Below, piece by piece: positions 25,534 to 34,419 of a stretch of 64,000 nt of DNA (its first letter is position 1; each line of letters starts with the position of its first letter). The position numbers were made by a program, and so were the translations under genes. Under the pieces are notes generated by a model that was not told where the DNA came from, did not search any database, and saw only the letters and a list, made by a program, of their open reading frames with translations. Source of the DNA: Phycisphaeraceae bacterium (lineage in GTDB: Bacteria > Planctomycetota > Phycisphaerae > Phycisphaerales > UBA1924); assembly GCA_019636615.1 (NCBI GenBank), contig JAHBXF010000002.1, positions 1,242,001-1,306,000 of the forward strand, in the 5' to 3' direction.

Positions 25534-27599
25534 CCACCGGTTCCATGAACGAGCAGCAGCACGCGCAGCACCTCCGCCACGCTCCACGCCTGCGCGGGAC
25601 AACCCTGCGGGCGGCGGGGCTCTTCGGCGTCGTAGATTTCGGCCAACTGCGCGACGGGGCCCGGGGCGCTCCGCGCGGCCGAGACCTGCATGAGCAGCGG
25701 CGCCAGCGCGGCCGCGGCCTCGCGCCGCGAGTCGGGCGAGAACCCCCCCACCCTGAGCACCGCCTCGGCATACGGGCCGATGAGCCAAGGCCACACCGTT
25801 CCGTTGTGGTATGCGCGGTCGCGGTCGAACATCGACCCCTCGTATCTGGGGCGATACTTCGGGTCTGCCGGATCGAGGGTGCGAAGGCCAAGCGGCGTGA
25901 GCAGGCGATCTCGCACACAGGCGAGAACGGCCCGGCGCTGCTCGATGCTCAGGGGCGAGTGGGGAAGACTGATGGCAAAGATCTGGTTCGACCTGATATC
26001 CGAACATGGCTCCCAGGCCGTGTGCCCGTTGCCGCCGAACCCGGGCACGATGCAGTCATGCAGGCATCGGCCTTCTTCATTCCAGAATGCATGACAGAAG
26101 TTGCGCCCAACCCAGTCCGCTGTTTCACGCAGGGTTGTGGCGCGGTGCGACATGCCCGAGGGCAGCACCGAGGCGAGTTCAAGCATGCCGCTGTACCAGA
26201 GCGCACTGATCTCCACGGGTTTGCCGTGGCGCGGCGTAAAGACCGTGCCGTCTCGCTTGGCGTCCATCCATGTCAGTTGCGTTGATTCATCCCCCGCTCG
26301 TATCAGGCCGTCTTGCGGGTCCATCGAGATGCCGAACGCGGTGCCCTTCTCGTACGCGGCGATGATGTCGAGGCAGGCCTCGATCATCGGGCTGCCGATA
26401 TGCCCGCCCGTGGCGCGGGCGTATGCGCACGCTGCGTGCAGATACCAGAGCGAGGCGTCCACTGTGTTGAACTGCGCGGCGCCCGAGCCGTCGTCGAAGC
26501 AGTTGGGAACGAGCCCCCCCTCGCGGAGTTCGGCGAAGGCCTCGAGCACCTGCCGGGCTTCATCCAGCCGGCCCGTGGCGATGAGCAGCCCCGGGAGGGC
26601 GATGCACGTGTCACGCCCCCAATCGCTGAACCACGGGTAACCGGCGATGATGCTCGCCCCGTGTCCGCCATCTTTTCTCAGCCGCCTCACAACAAACTGA
26701 TCGGCGGCGATGAGGAGCGTGCGCAGTTGGTCCCTTGGTGCCGACGGCGCGTGAGAGAGCGTGTGCCCGAGCGTGGCGGCCCGCAACCTGGCCCGTTCTG
26801 CGATGTCGGGCGCCCTGGCCGCGGGGGGAGGGTCGGCATCTGTGCGCGCGCCAAGGCTCGCCGCGCCGCCACCGGGGGGGATCTGCCAGGAAAAAAAGCC
26901 CGGGCTTGGGAGGTCTTCGTGGGCCTCCTGGGCGCGAGAGTGATCGACCGAATACTCGAAAGCACGCCACCACTGCGGCTCCTGGATGAACGCCGCGCCG
27001 GGCGCGTGGAGCCGCAGCGCCCCGTCGCCGGGAGGGCCGATGATGGAGTCTGCCGGGTGGTCGCCCGGGGAGGCGGTGAGAAAGGCCGAGCCGGGGTGCT
27101 CGCCCGACAGGGCGTGAAAATCACGCATCGGTGTGAACGGACGGACCTGGAGGGTGGCCCCTCTCGCGCCCGCTGAGACGTCATATGTCACCGAGATGGC
27201 GTTTCTGAGCCTGAAGAGATAGAGCGTGCGGCGAACGGTGACGTCGAGCGAAGGGAAGTGGTATTCCCAGATGCACTGGTCGTCTGTTCGCTCGAAACGT
27301 GTCAGGAAGCGAGCCCCGGCGGGGCTCTGGACAGCACCCCGGAACTGGTATGTGGAGAGATCAAGCCTGAGTTGCTTGCCCGCGTCGTCGTAGAGCAGCA
27401 GCCACTCGGCGGCGGAATGAAGCGCCACCACGCGGCCGAGGGGCGGGCGTGCCGCGGCAACAAGCCAGGCGTGGTATCGACGGCGCGGGATGCCATCGGC
27501 GCAGCCGAGTGAAAAGCCGCCCAGACCGTTGGTCAAGAGCCACTCGGATGGGCCCAGGGCGGGGTGCTCGCCGACGGGGAGTGTTGAGATCGCTGCCAT
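25530..27599 (-). CDS. glycogen debranching enzyme (amylo-alpha-1,6-glucosidase type)
   Basis: 689 aa from ATG 27599; the longer frame to 27722 is low-complexity. The N-terminal domain begins with WLLTNGLGGFSLGCADG and RRYHAWLVAA, typical of the bacterial GDE N-terminal domain. The C-terminal (alpha/alpha)6 glucosidase domain has IAGYPWFSDWGRDTCIALPGL, then NCFDDGSG and the late YHNGTVWPWLIGPYAEA. The Asp in FSDWGRD and the WPW region match the GH133-like active site. It removes alpha-1,6 branch glucose from glycogen. Divergent from guaB. It overlaps the next gene by 4 bp. Confidence 0.92.
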   Translation of the reverse strand: MAAISTLPVGEHPALGPSEWLLTNGLGGFSLGCADGIPRRRYHAWLVAAARPPLGRVVALHSAAEWLLLYDDAGKQLRLDLSTYQFRGAVQSPAGARFLTRFERTDDQCIWEYHFPSLDVTVRRTLYLFRLRNAISVTYDVSAGARGATLQVRPFTPMRDFHALSGEHPGSAFLTASPGDHPADSIIGPPGDGALRLHAPGAAFIQEPQWWRAFEYSVDHSRAQEAHEDLPSPGFFSWQIPPGGGAASLGARTDADPPPAARAPDIAERARLRAATLGHTLSHAPSAPRDQLRTLLIAADQFVVRRLRKDGGHGASIIAGYPWFSDWGRDTCIALPGLLIATGRLDEARQVLEAFAELREGGLVPNCFDDGSGAAQFNTVDASLWYLHAACAYARATGGHIGSPMIEACLDIIAAYEKGTAFGISMDPQDGLIRAGDESTQLTWMDAKRDGTVFTPRHGKPVEISALWYSGMLELASVLPSGMSHRATTLRETADWVGRNFCHAFWNEEGRCLHDCIVPGFGGNGHTAWEPCSDIRSNQIFAISLPHSPLSIEQRRAVLACVRDRLLTPLGLRTLDPADPKYRPRYEGSMFDRDRAYHNGTVWPWLIGPYAEAVLRVGGFSPDSRREAAAALAPLLMQVSAARSAPGPVAQLAEIYDAEEPRRPQGCPAQAWSVAEVLRVLLLVHGTGG

Positions 27600-27732
27600 G
27601 AACCCTGAGCGTAAGCCCCGCGGGCATGCCCGAGGCGCGGGCGGTCGGGGCACGAAGGGGCCCGGGGGCAAGAATCCGGGTGGAAATCGTAAAAAATCTT
27701 GACTGTGGCGAAGTCGCACCAAACCCTATTGA

Positions 27733-29316
27733 ATGGGAAACCTGCGTGCTCCGTCCTCAACGAACGGCCCCGGCTCGGCCGCCTTTTCATCATCCGACAA
27801 GATTCTCTTCGACGGCATCACATTCGATGATGTGCTGCTGCTGCCGCGCCGCTCGGCGGTGATGCCCGCGGAGGCCGACACCACCTCTCGCCTCACACGT
27901 ACCATCACGCTCAACATACCGCTGGTGTCGGCGCCGATGGACACGGTGACCGAGTCGGCGCTGGCCATCGCCCTGGCGCAAGAGGGCGGCATGGGGATCA
28001 TCCACAAGAACCTTTCGCCCGAGACGCAGGCACGAGAAGTGGCCAAGGTCAAACGCTCGGCCAACGGCATTATCTCTGACCCGCTCACCCTCGGCGCCAC
28101 CGACACCGTGGCCCGCGCCAAGGAACTCATGCGTCAGCACAACGTCTCGGGCTTTCCCGTGACCGAAGACGGCGCGGCGACCCTGCGCGGCAAGGGAAAG
28201 GTGCTGGGCATCGTGACCCGCCGCGACCTGAAGTTTGTCGAAGACGACGGCTCGCTCGTGGGCGACATCATGACGTGCAGGAACCTGATCACCGCACCGG
28301 CGGGCACCACGCTGGCGCAGGCGGAGGGCATCGCCAACAAGAACAAGGTCGAGAAAATCATTCTGGTCGATGATCGCTTCCACCTCATGGGGCTGATCAC
28401 GATGCGCGACATCGACCGGCTCAGCCAGTTCCCGCGGGCCTGCGTCGACTCGCGTGGGCGGCTGCGCTGCGGCGGCGCCATCGGCGTGGACCAGTACGAG
28501 CGCGCCGCGGCCCTGCTCTCGGCCGAGGTCGATGTGATCGTGGTGGACACCGCGCACGGGCACAGCGAGAACGTGCTGCGAACGGTGCGGACGATCAAGG
28601 ACATGCCCGAGGTTCGCCAGCGCGGGGTGCAGGTGATCGCGGGGAACATCGCCACGCCCGAGGCCGCGCTCGACCTGATCGAAGCCGGCGCGGACGCGGT
28701 GAAGGTGGGGATCGGCCCCGGCTCGATCTGCACGACGCGCGTGGTGACGGGGGTGGGCGTGCCGCAGATCACCGCGGTGATGGGCGTTGTGGAAGCGGTT
28801 GCTCGGTCAGGGGCCGACGTGCCGGTGATCGCCGACGGGGGTGTGCGGCACAGCGGCGACATTCCCAAAGCCATCGCGGCGGGCGCGCACAGCGTGATGA
28901 TGGGCTCGATGTTCGCGGGGCTCGACGAAAGCCCCGGCGAAGTGGTCATCAGCCAGGGCCGGCGGTACAAGTCGTACCGCGGGATGGGCAGCGAAGGGGC
29001 GATGAACGCCGGGAGCGCCGACCGCTATCGTCAGGCCGAGAAGGTGGGCCAGGACGGGCGCGCCACGCGCAAGTTTGTGCCCGAGGGCGTGGAAGGCCTA
29101 GTGCCGTACAAGGGCTCGTTGGCCGAGTTTGTGTACCAGATGGTCGGCGGGCTGCGCAGCGCGATGGGCTATTGCGGGTGCGCCACCATCGAAGACCTTC
29201 GCACCCGGGCGAAGTTCTGCCGGGTGAGCGGCGCCACCGTGGTTGAGAACCACCCGCACGATATCGTGATCACGAAGGAAAGCCCCAACTACATGCTCGA
29301 TCAGAGCAAGCGGTGA
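27733..29316 (+). CDS. guaB: inosine-5'-monophosphate dehydrogenase
   Basis: 527 aa. FDDVLLLPRRSAVMPAEADT opens the family fold, two CBS domains occupy about residues 105-235 (GFPVTEDG, later IILVDDRFHLMGLITMRDID), and GIGPGSICTTRVVTG contains the catalytic Cys. DGGVRHSGDIPKAIAAGA, the flap (YRGMGSEGAM) and the C-terminal AGSADRYRQ-region are present. It converts IMP to XMP with NAD, the committed step to GMP. The N-terminal 20 residues are longer than usual. Length otherwise normal. Confidence 0.97.
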   Translation: MGNLRAPSSTNGPGSAAFSSSDKILFDGITFDDVLLLPRRSAVMPAEADTTSRLTRTITLNIPLVSAPMDTVTESALAIALAQEGGMGIIHKNLSPETQAREVAKVKRSANGIISDPLTLGATDTVARAKELMRQHNVSGFPVTEDGAATLRGKGKVLGIVTRRDLKFVEDDGSLVGDIMTCRNLITAPAGTTLAQAEGIANKNKVEKIILVDDRFHLMGLITMRDIDRLSQFPRACVDSRGRLRCGGAIGVDQYERAAALLSAEVDVIVVDTAHGHSENVLRTVRTIKDMPEVRQRGVQVIAGNIATPEAALDLIEAGADAVKVGIGPGSICTTRVVTGVGVPQITAVMGVVEAVARSGADVPVIADGGVRHSGDIPKAIAAGAHSVMMGSMFAGLDESPGEVVISQGRRYKSYRGMGSEGAMNAGSADRYRQAEKVGQDGRATRKFVPEGVEGLVPYKGSLAEFVYQMVGGLRSAMGYCGCATIEDLRTRAKFCRVSGATVVENHPHDIVITKESPNYMLDQSKR

Positions 29317-29341
29317 GGCCGCGCGGCAGGCGCGGAACACC

Positions 29342-30055
29342 TCAGCAACTGCCCTCTTCCCAGCGGAAGAAGAAGTCACCGATGTCGGCCCCGTCGACAG
29401 CGCCGTCGTCGTTGAGGTCCGCGTACATCATGCCCGCCTGCCAGGCGGCGATGAAGGCCATGATGTCTTCGCCGTCGATGCCGCCGTCGCCGTTGAAATC
29501 GGCGCCGCAGAGTGGCCGGGTATAGAGGAACGTCTTGAAGCCGATGCGCCAGCGGTTGTCGAGGAAAGGCGCGCCGAGAAAAAAGAGCGAGTGCGGGTAG
29601 AGCAGTGACCCTGAGCCCTGCGCGACATAGTTGCCGTGGCAGCCGATGTCGCTGCCGTTGCCGGTGATCTCGATGACGAACCGCTGGTCGCGCTCGAGCC
29701 ATATTCCCCACGCGGTGAGATCGACAAAGATGCTTTCGGTGCCCGCGACTGACTTTCGAACCATGGTGTCCGCGACAGGGATCGCCGTGCTCCAGCAGTT
29801 CCCCAGACGCAGGCGCAGTCGGAAGGAGGCTCCCGCCGAACCGCCCGTGGAGAACTTGATGCCCTCGAGCACTCCGGATTGGCCGGCAACAGACTGCTGC
29901 TGCCAACTGAAGGTGTTGACCCCGAGATTGAACCATGCCGCGTTGGGGCCGGTGGTGAGAGCCGGGCTGTGCTGATCCTGAACGCCCAACTGCGCCATCG
30001 CGGGGAGCGCAAGCACACCCCATGCGATGGTCAAGGCTGGCAGAAGGGCTCGCAT
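29342..30055 (-). CDS. secreted protein with EF-hand/dockerin-like repeats
   Basis: 237 aa from ATG 30055 (an upstream in-frame ATG at 30121 is less likely). The signal peptide ends LPAMAQ. The central domain is beta-rich. Two C-terminal repeats, DFNGDGGIDGEDIMAFIAAW and DLNDDGAVDGADIGDFFFRW, each carry a calcium-loop DxNxDG.vDG.D motif spaced as in dockerin type I. The protein ends in EEGSC, as many planctomycete secreted proteins with this module do. Cohesin partners are not evident. Function unknown; divergent from a porin. Confidence 0.8.
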   Translation of the reverse strand: MRALLPALTIAWGVLALPAMAQLGVQDQHSPALTTGPNAAWFNLGVNTFSWQQQSVAGQSGVLEGIKFSTGGSAGASFRLRLRLGNCWSTAIPVADTMVRKSVAGTESIFVDLTAWGIWLERDQRFVIEITGNGSDIGCHGNYVAQGSGSLLYPHSLFFLGAPFLDNRWRIGFKTFLYTRPLCGADFNGDGGIDGEDIMAFIAAWQAGMMYADLNDDGAVDGADIGDFFFRWEEGSC

Positions 30056-30096
30056 CTGAGTGTGTTCCGGGGGGGTCGAACAGGGCGGGAGCGGGT

Positions 30097-30126
30097 ATAT
30101 TCTGGCCCCAAACCTCTTCAAGTCAA
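30097..30126 (-). promoter_or_regulatory. candidate promoter for the dockerin-like gene
   Basis: Minus-strand TTGACT (30126-30121), 18-bp spacer, GAATAT (30102-30097). Start codon at 30055. Confidence 0.4.
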
Positions 30127-30150
30127 ACGTTTTCAGGGAAACAGGGTCGC

Positions 30151-30179
30151 TTCACTCCCATCTTCACGAGGGCTATAAA
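30151..30179 (+). promoter_or_regulatory. candidate promoter for the porin gene
   Basis: TTCACT (30151-30156), 17-bp spacer, TATAAA (30174-30179), about 90 bp before the TTG start. Confidence 0.5.
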
Positions 30180-30273
30180 GGGGCCGCGTGTTCAGATCTC
30201 GTGAATTTCCGCGCCCGTTTGTTAGAATTTTGGACGGTACTGTTTTCGGATACATACGTCTGGAGTATGCTCT

Positions 30274-31521
30274 TTGGGCCATCACATCACCCGTCGGTCG
30301 GCGGCAGGCACCCTGATCCTTGTCTGCGGCCTTGCCCAGACTTCCAACGCGCTTGCCCAAGGTTCGCACCTTGACGCGCCCGCCCTTGTCACCGGCGCGG
30401 CCATCGACGAGGCCGAGGCGGTTGGTTCCATCGGCTCGTTCAACCGAAAGCGGTTCACCCTGAGCAACCCGGCGAGCGATGACACGCTGAATATCGGGGG
30501 CATGCTGCAGACCCGATATCTCGGGTCGTTCCGCGATCGCGAGGCCGAAACAGACGACTCGTACACGGGGGGCTTCCAGGTGTCACGCGCTCGACTGCGC
30601 GTCGGCGGCTCGATCTGGAGCAAAGCGCTGACGTTCGTCGTGCAGACAGAACTCTCGGGGCGCGATGGGCGGGCAACGCTGCTCGACGCGGAACTCAAGT
30701 ACACCTTTGAGAACGATGTGTTCGTGCGGTTCGGCCAGGGCAAGCCCGGTTACTCACGGGAAGAGTCCGTGACCGACTCGCAGCAACTCACCGCGGAACG
30801 CTCCGTCACGAACTCGATCTTCACCCTCGGGCGCTCGCAACTGCTCGGCGTCGGCTGGAACGGCCCGCGCGCGAGAATCTCGGCCGAGGTACACGAGGGC
30901 CCCGCGATGCTCAACACGCCCTTCGACAGCGAACGAGAGGCCGACTTCGCCCTCAGCACGCGCGCCGAGTGGCTCGCGGTGGGCGATGCCTTCAAAGCCT
31001 TCGATGAAATGACCGCCTTCCGCGGCAGCGACTTCGCCATGCTGCTGGGCGCCGCGGCGGGGTATGAAACCTACGGCGAGACCGGCCCGGGCACCGCGGC
31101 GGACCGAGATATCTGGCGGGCCACCGTTGACCTCTCGCTGCGGGGCAACGGCTGGAACGCGATGGCCGCGGGTTTCTGGCGGCACACCGAGCCCGACACC
31201 GGGAGTTCGGCCGATGACTTTGCCTTTCAGGTGCAGGGGGGCGTGATGGCGAGCAACCAGTGCGAACTCTTCGCACGCTACGAGGCGATCTTGCCCGACA
31301 CCATCAACGGCCCGGACGACTTCCACATCATCACCGCCGGGGCGAACTACTTCCTCTCTCCCGAGAGTCACGCCGCAAGACTGACAGCGCAGATCATGTA
31401 CTACCTCGATCCGACAAGCGAGAGCCTCATCGTGACCGCCCCCTCGACAGGCAACGCTCTGCTGCGCGACACCGAGGGCGATCAGGTGAGTTTCATCCTC
31501 CAGGCGCAGGTGGTCTACTGA
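30274..31521 (+). CDS. OprO/OprP-type outer-membrane porin
   Basis: 415 aa. A signal peptide ends near residue 29 (NALAQG). The mature part has alternating amphipathic strands: LNIGGMLQTRYLGSF, FQVSRARLRVGGSIWSKALTFVVQTEL and DAELKYTF match phosphate-selective porins O and P. The last residue is an aromatic Tyr in QAQVVY, as in outer-membrane barrels that use the Bam machinery. TTG 30274 was chosen because GGAG lies 8 nt upstream (30262-30265); an ATG at 30267 is out of frame. It probably forms an anion channel, for example for phosphate; specificity is not proven. Confidence 0.87.
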   Translation: MGHHITRRSAAGTLILVCGLAQTSNALAQGSHLDAPALVTGAAIDEAEAVGSIGSFNRKRFTLSNPASDDTLNIGGMLQTRYLGSFRDREAETDDSYTGGFQVSRARLRVGGSIWSKALTFVVQTELSGRDGRATLLDAELKYTFENDVFVRFGQGKPGYSREESVTDSQQLTAERSVTNSIFTLGRSQLLGVGWNGPRARISAEVHEGPAMLNTPFDSEREADFALSTRAEWLAVGDAFKAFDEMTAFRGSDFAMLLGAAAGYETYGETGPGTAADRDIWRATVDLSLRGNGWNAMAAGFWRHTEPDTGSSADDFAFQVQGGVMASNQCELFARYEAILPDTINGPDDFHIITAGANYFLSPESHAARLTAQIMYYLDPTSESLIVTAPSTGNALLRDTEGDQVSFILQAQVVY

Positions 31522-31528
31522 CTCCGGC

Positions 31529-32014
31529 TCAGACGTTGCTCCCCGGGGCGGTGGCGAAGATGTGCACCCGGTACCCATCCATCACCAGGCCCCGCTCGGC
31601 GCAGATATTCGCGCAGGCCGCGGCCAGTTCTCCCGATGAAATGGTGATGATCTCGCGGGTGTCGAGCCGCACGATCAGTTCCTGCGGGCTGGCGCCGTAG
31701 GCCAACTGGTAGCGGGCCTGGTCTTCGTCGCACAGCACCCGCTGGATGATGCCCGCCTCCTGCAGCAGTTTGATCGTGCGGTAGACCGTGGCCTTGCTCA
31801 CGCGGATATCCGAGTTCTTCACCCGCTCGATGATGGTGTCGGCCTCGAAGAGTTCGTCGAGCCGCACAATGGTGTCGAGCACGTGGGCTCGCTCTGGCGT
31901 GTACTTGAGCCCCTCGCTCTTGAGTTTGCGGCGAAAGACCGCGCACAAAGGCTCAACGATGCGCGGGTGCGGGCTCGGGGCGGCGGCCTTCTGATTGCCT
32001 TGGGTCTGGGGCAT
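31529..32014 (-). CDS. Fur-family regulator lacking the usual metal-binding residues
   Basis: 161 aa from ATG 32014. A winged helix at about residues 25-90 (KYTPERAHVLDTIV, VSKATVYRTIKLLQEAGII) is clear Fur. Where Fur normally has the metal site HHDH and the CLDC-type structural zinc site, this protein has ASPQELIVRLDT, so His and Cys ligands are missing. The only nearby cysteines are CANIC later on. It may bind another signal or be regulated differently. It is convergent with the porin gene, ending 8 bp away, and divergent from the glycosyltransferase. Confidence 0.85.
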   Translation of the reverse strand: MPQTQGNQKAAAPSPHPRIVEPLCAVFRRKLKSEGLKYTPERAHVLDTIVRLDELFEADTIIERVKNSDIRVSKATVYRTIKLLQEAGIIQRVLCDEDQARYQLAYGASPQELIVRLDTREIITISSGELAAACANICAERGLVMDGYRVHIFATAPGSNV

Positions 32015-32136
32015 GGCACCCGAAGGGTACACGCCACCATCGGCCTTCCCAGCGGTTCTACCCTCGCCCCGTGCGCATCGCTCGCGCCAGAGCCGGGCCC
32101 GCTTTTCTTCCCCTACGCCCCCCAGAGACATGACGC

Positions 32137-34419
32137 GTGAATGAACCGGGATGGACATGGCCTGTGGCCTTTGTGCTGACACTGCTGAGCGCGGTCACGC
32201 TCGCGTGCTTTGGGCATGAAGACCCGCCCATGCTGGCCACGGCCGCCTTCATCGATCGCCTGCTCCTGGCGGGCTGGCCCGCGGCGGTCTACATCATCGC
32301 CGCGTGCGGCATGGGAGTTGCCGCGTCGCGGGTGGTGCTGCCGGCAACGGCCTCGATGCCCGCACGGTGTGCTCTGGGTGTGGGGCTCATGCTCACCCTC
32401 TCGCACGCCATGGGCGTGGTCGGCGCTTTCGGCGGGCCCTCGGGCCCATGGATGGCGCTCCTGCCGATCCTGCTTGGGCTCGCCTGCGGCGCGATGTCGT
32501 TTCGGCGGTCGCTCGCGCTTCGCGCCGGTCTTCCTCGGTTGCACCCCGTCTGGCTTGCCGCCACCCCCGCGGCGGGCGTGCTGTTGCTGGCCGCGGCCAA
32601 TCCGCCCGGCTGGTTGTGGGAGAGCGAGTTTCGAGGCTATGACGCGCTGAGTTACCACCTGGCTTTACCGCAGGAGTGGATCGCGGCCGGGGCGCTTCGG
32701 CCCTTGACCCACAACGTCTACTCCTTCCTGCCTTCGTACATCGAGGCGGCCTTCTACCACCTCGGCGCCTTGACACATGCCCCGGCCGTGAGCATGCTCT
32801 CTCCCGGTCTTCCCGGCCCGCTCAGCGTCGAGCCCGCGGGCCTGCTCGCGGGGGATGGATGGCGCCTGCTCTCGTGCCAGTTTCTGCACGCCGGGCTCAC
32901 GATCATCAGCGTCTGGTGGATCGCAGACACCTGCGCACGTCTGGTACGCCTCCTGGCCCCTTCTCTGAGCCCTTCGAGCGTTTCACTGGCTCAGGCCGCC
33001 GCGGGCGCTTCGGCGCTGGCCACACCATGGATGATCGTAGTGGGATCGCTCGCGTACAACGACGCGGTCGCGGCGGGGTTTGTGGCGGGTGGGATCAATC
33101 TCGTGATGCCGGGCGAGGCCAGGCCGAAGAGCCCCGGGGCTTCAAGCCGATGGCACGAGCCAATCCTTGCGTTCGCCCGCGCGGGTCACGAAGAGACCAC
33201 GGCGTCGCTGCTTCGCCGGCTGGGCGTGTGCGCGTTCCTCTGCGGGGTTGCCGGGAGCATCAAGCCGACGGCCTTGCTCCTGGCGGCGCCGATCGTCGGC
33301 GTGATGCTGCTGCTTTCAACCCCGTCGCGCCGCTGGGCGCTCACGCTCGCGGCGGGTTGCATCGTTGGGCTTCTGTGCCTGGCGCCGTGGCTGGCGCGAA
33401 ACGATGCCGCGAGCGGAAACCCGGTCTTTCCCTTCGCGGCGGGGCTCTTCCCGAACGCCGACGGCGGAACCGGACACTGGACTGCGGAGCAGGTCGCGGT
33501 TTTCGCGAAGGGGCACACGTTCGACCGTGGCGTGGCGGATCGCCTTCGGTTGATGCTGCTGCCCGACCCGACCGACCCCGCGGGCGAGAGACACCGCGGG
33601 CTCATGCATGGCCAATGGTGGGCCTTCTGGCCCATGGTGCTCGCGGCGTGCATCGTGCTTCTGACCGCCGCGCGGACACGGTGCCTGGGCGTTGTTCTGA
33701 CGTGCTCGGCGCTGATGGGGCTCTGCGGGTGGCTGTGGCTGACGCACGTGCAATCACGGTTTCTGCTGCCTTTGGTGCCCATCGGGGCGGCCGCCATCGG
33801 CGCGGCGTGCGCGTCGTTGCCCTCTCTCACACGCTCGAACCACGCGGGCCTTGCCGCTGCCGTCATTCTGGTTCTGGTTCAATCGTTCGGCACCGTGCGC
33901 CTCTTCATGGGCCAGCACCAAGATCGGCCCAACGAGTTGCTCGTCGCCGGCCCTTCGCTGCGCAGCGGTGAGATCTTCAGGCACGCGCTCGCCAATGCAC
34001 CTCGGGAAGAAGCCGAGGCGTTCATGCGTGAGGCAGCGCCCGAGATGTTCTGCAATCTCGCATTGCCCGCCGGCACGCGGCTGAGCCTGATCGGCGGCGC
34101 GACCCCCCTCTACTACACCCGGCCTGTGATCTACAACACCACGTGGGATCACTGGCCGATCGCGGATGTTCTTGATGCCTGGAAAGACGGCAGGCCGCAC
34201 GACAATGCTCAACACCTGGGTGCTCACTACCTGCTAATTGACCTTGGTGAAATCAAACGGCTTCACGCCAGCGGCTGGGCCGGCCGCGGGGTTGACGAGG
34301 GCGCGGTGAGTGCTTGGATGCGGGCGCGCACCGAACTCATCCGAGCGTGGCCCGAAGCCGGAATTTACCTCGTCAGGCTCACCGGCACATCGGCATCCGC
34401 GGGGGGGTCATCGCCGTGA
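32137..34419 (+). CDS. membrane glycosyltransferase-like protein (GT39/ArnT-like)
   Basis: 760 aa, GTG start. About 11-13 hydrophobic segments. After an N-terminal block, FRGYDALSYHLALPQEW (about residues 167-183) fits the first luminal loop of GT-C enzymes, where an acidic residue is catalytic. GIAGSIKPT-like GVAGSIKPTALLLA and SRFLLPLVPIGAAAIG follow in the later helices. The C-terminal 170 residues are soluble and periplasmic. GT-C enzymes move sugars from lipid-linked donors. The stop overlaps the next start by 4 bp (GTGA), so a coupled pair. Donor and acceptor unknown. Confidence 0.7.
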   Translation: MNEPGWTWPVAFVLTLLSAVTLACFGHEDPPMLATAAFIDRLLLAGWPAAVYIIAACGMGVAASRVVLPATASMPARCALGVGLMLTLSHAMGVVGAFGGPSGPWMALLPILLGLACGAMSFRRSLALRAGLPRLHPVWLAATPAAGVLLLAAANPPGWLWESEFRGYDALSYHLALPQEWIAAGALRPLTHNVYSFLPSYIEAAFYHLGALTHAPAVSMLSPGLPGPLSVEPAGLLAGDGWRLLSCQFLHAGLTIISVWWIADTCARLVRLLAPSLSPSSVSLAQAAAGASALATPWMIVVGSLAYNDAVAAGFVAGGINLVMPGEARPKSPGASSRWHEPILAFARAGHEETTASLLRRLGVCAFLCGVAGSIKPTALLLAAPIVGVMLLLSTPSRRWALTLAAGCIVGLLCLAPWLARNDAASGNPVFPFAAGLFPNADGGTGHWTAEQVAVFAKGHTFDRGVADRLRLMLLPDPTDPAGERHRGLMHGQWWAFWPMVLAACIVLLTAARTRCLGVVLTCSALMGLCGWLWLTHVQSRFLLPLVPIGAAAIGAACASLPSLTRSNHAGLAAAVILVLVQSFGTVRLFMGQHQDRPNELLVAGPSLRSGEIFRHALANAPREEAEAFMREAAPEMFCNLALPAGTRLSLIGGATPLYYTRPVIYNTTWDHWPIADVLDAWKDGRPHDNAQHLGAHYLLIDLGEIKRLHASGWAGRGVDEGAVSAWMRARTELIRAWPEAGIYLVRLTGTSASAGGSSP

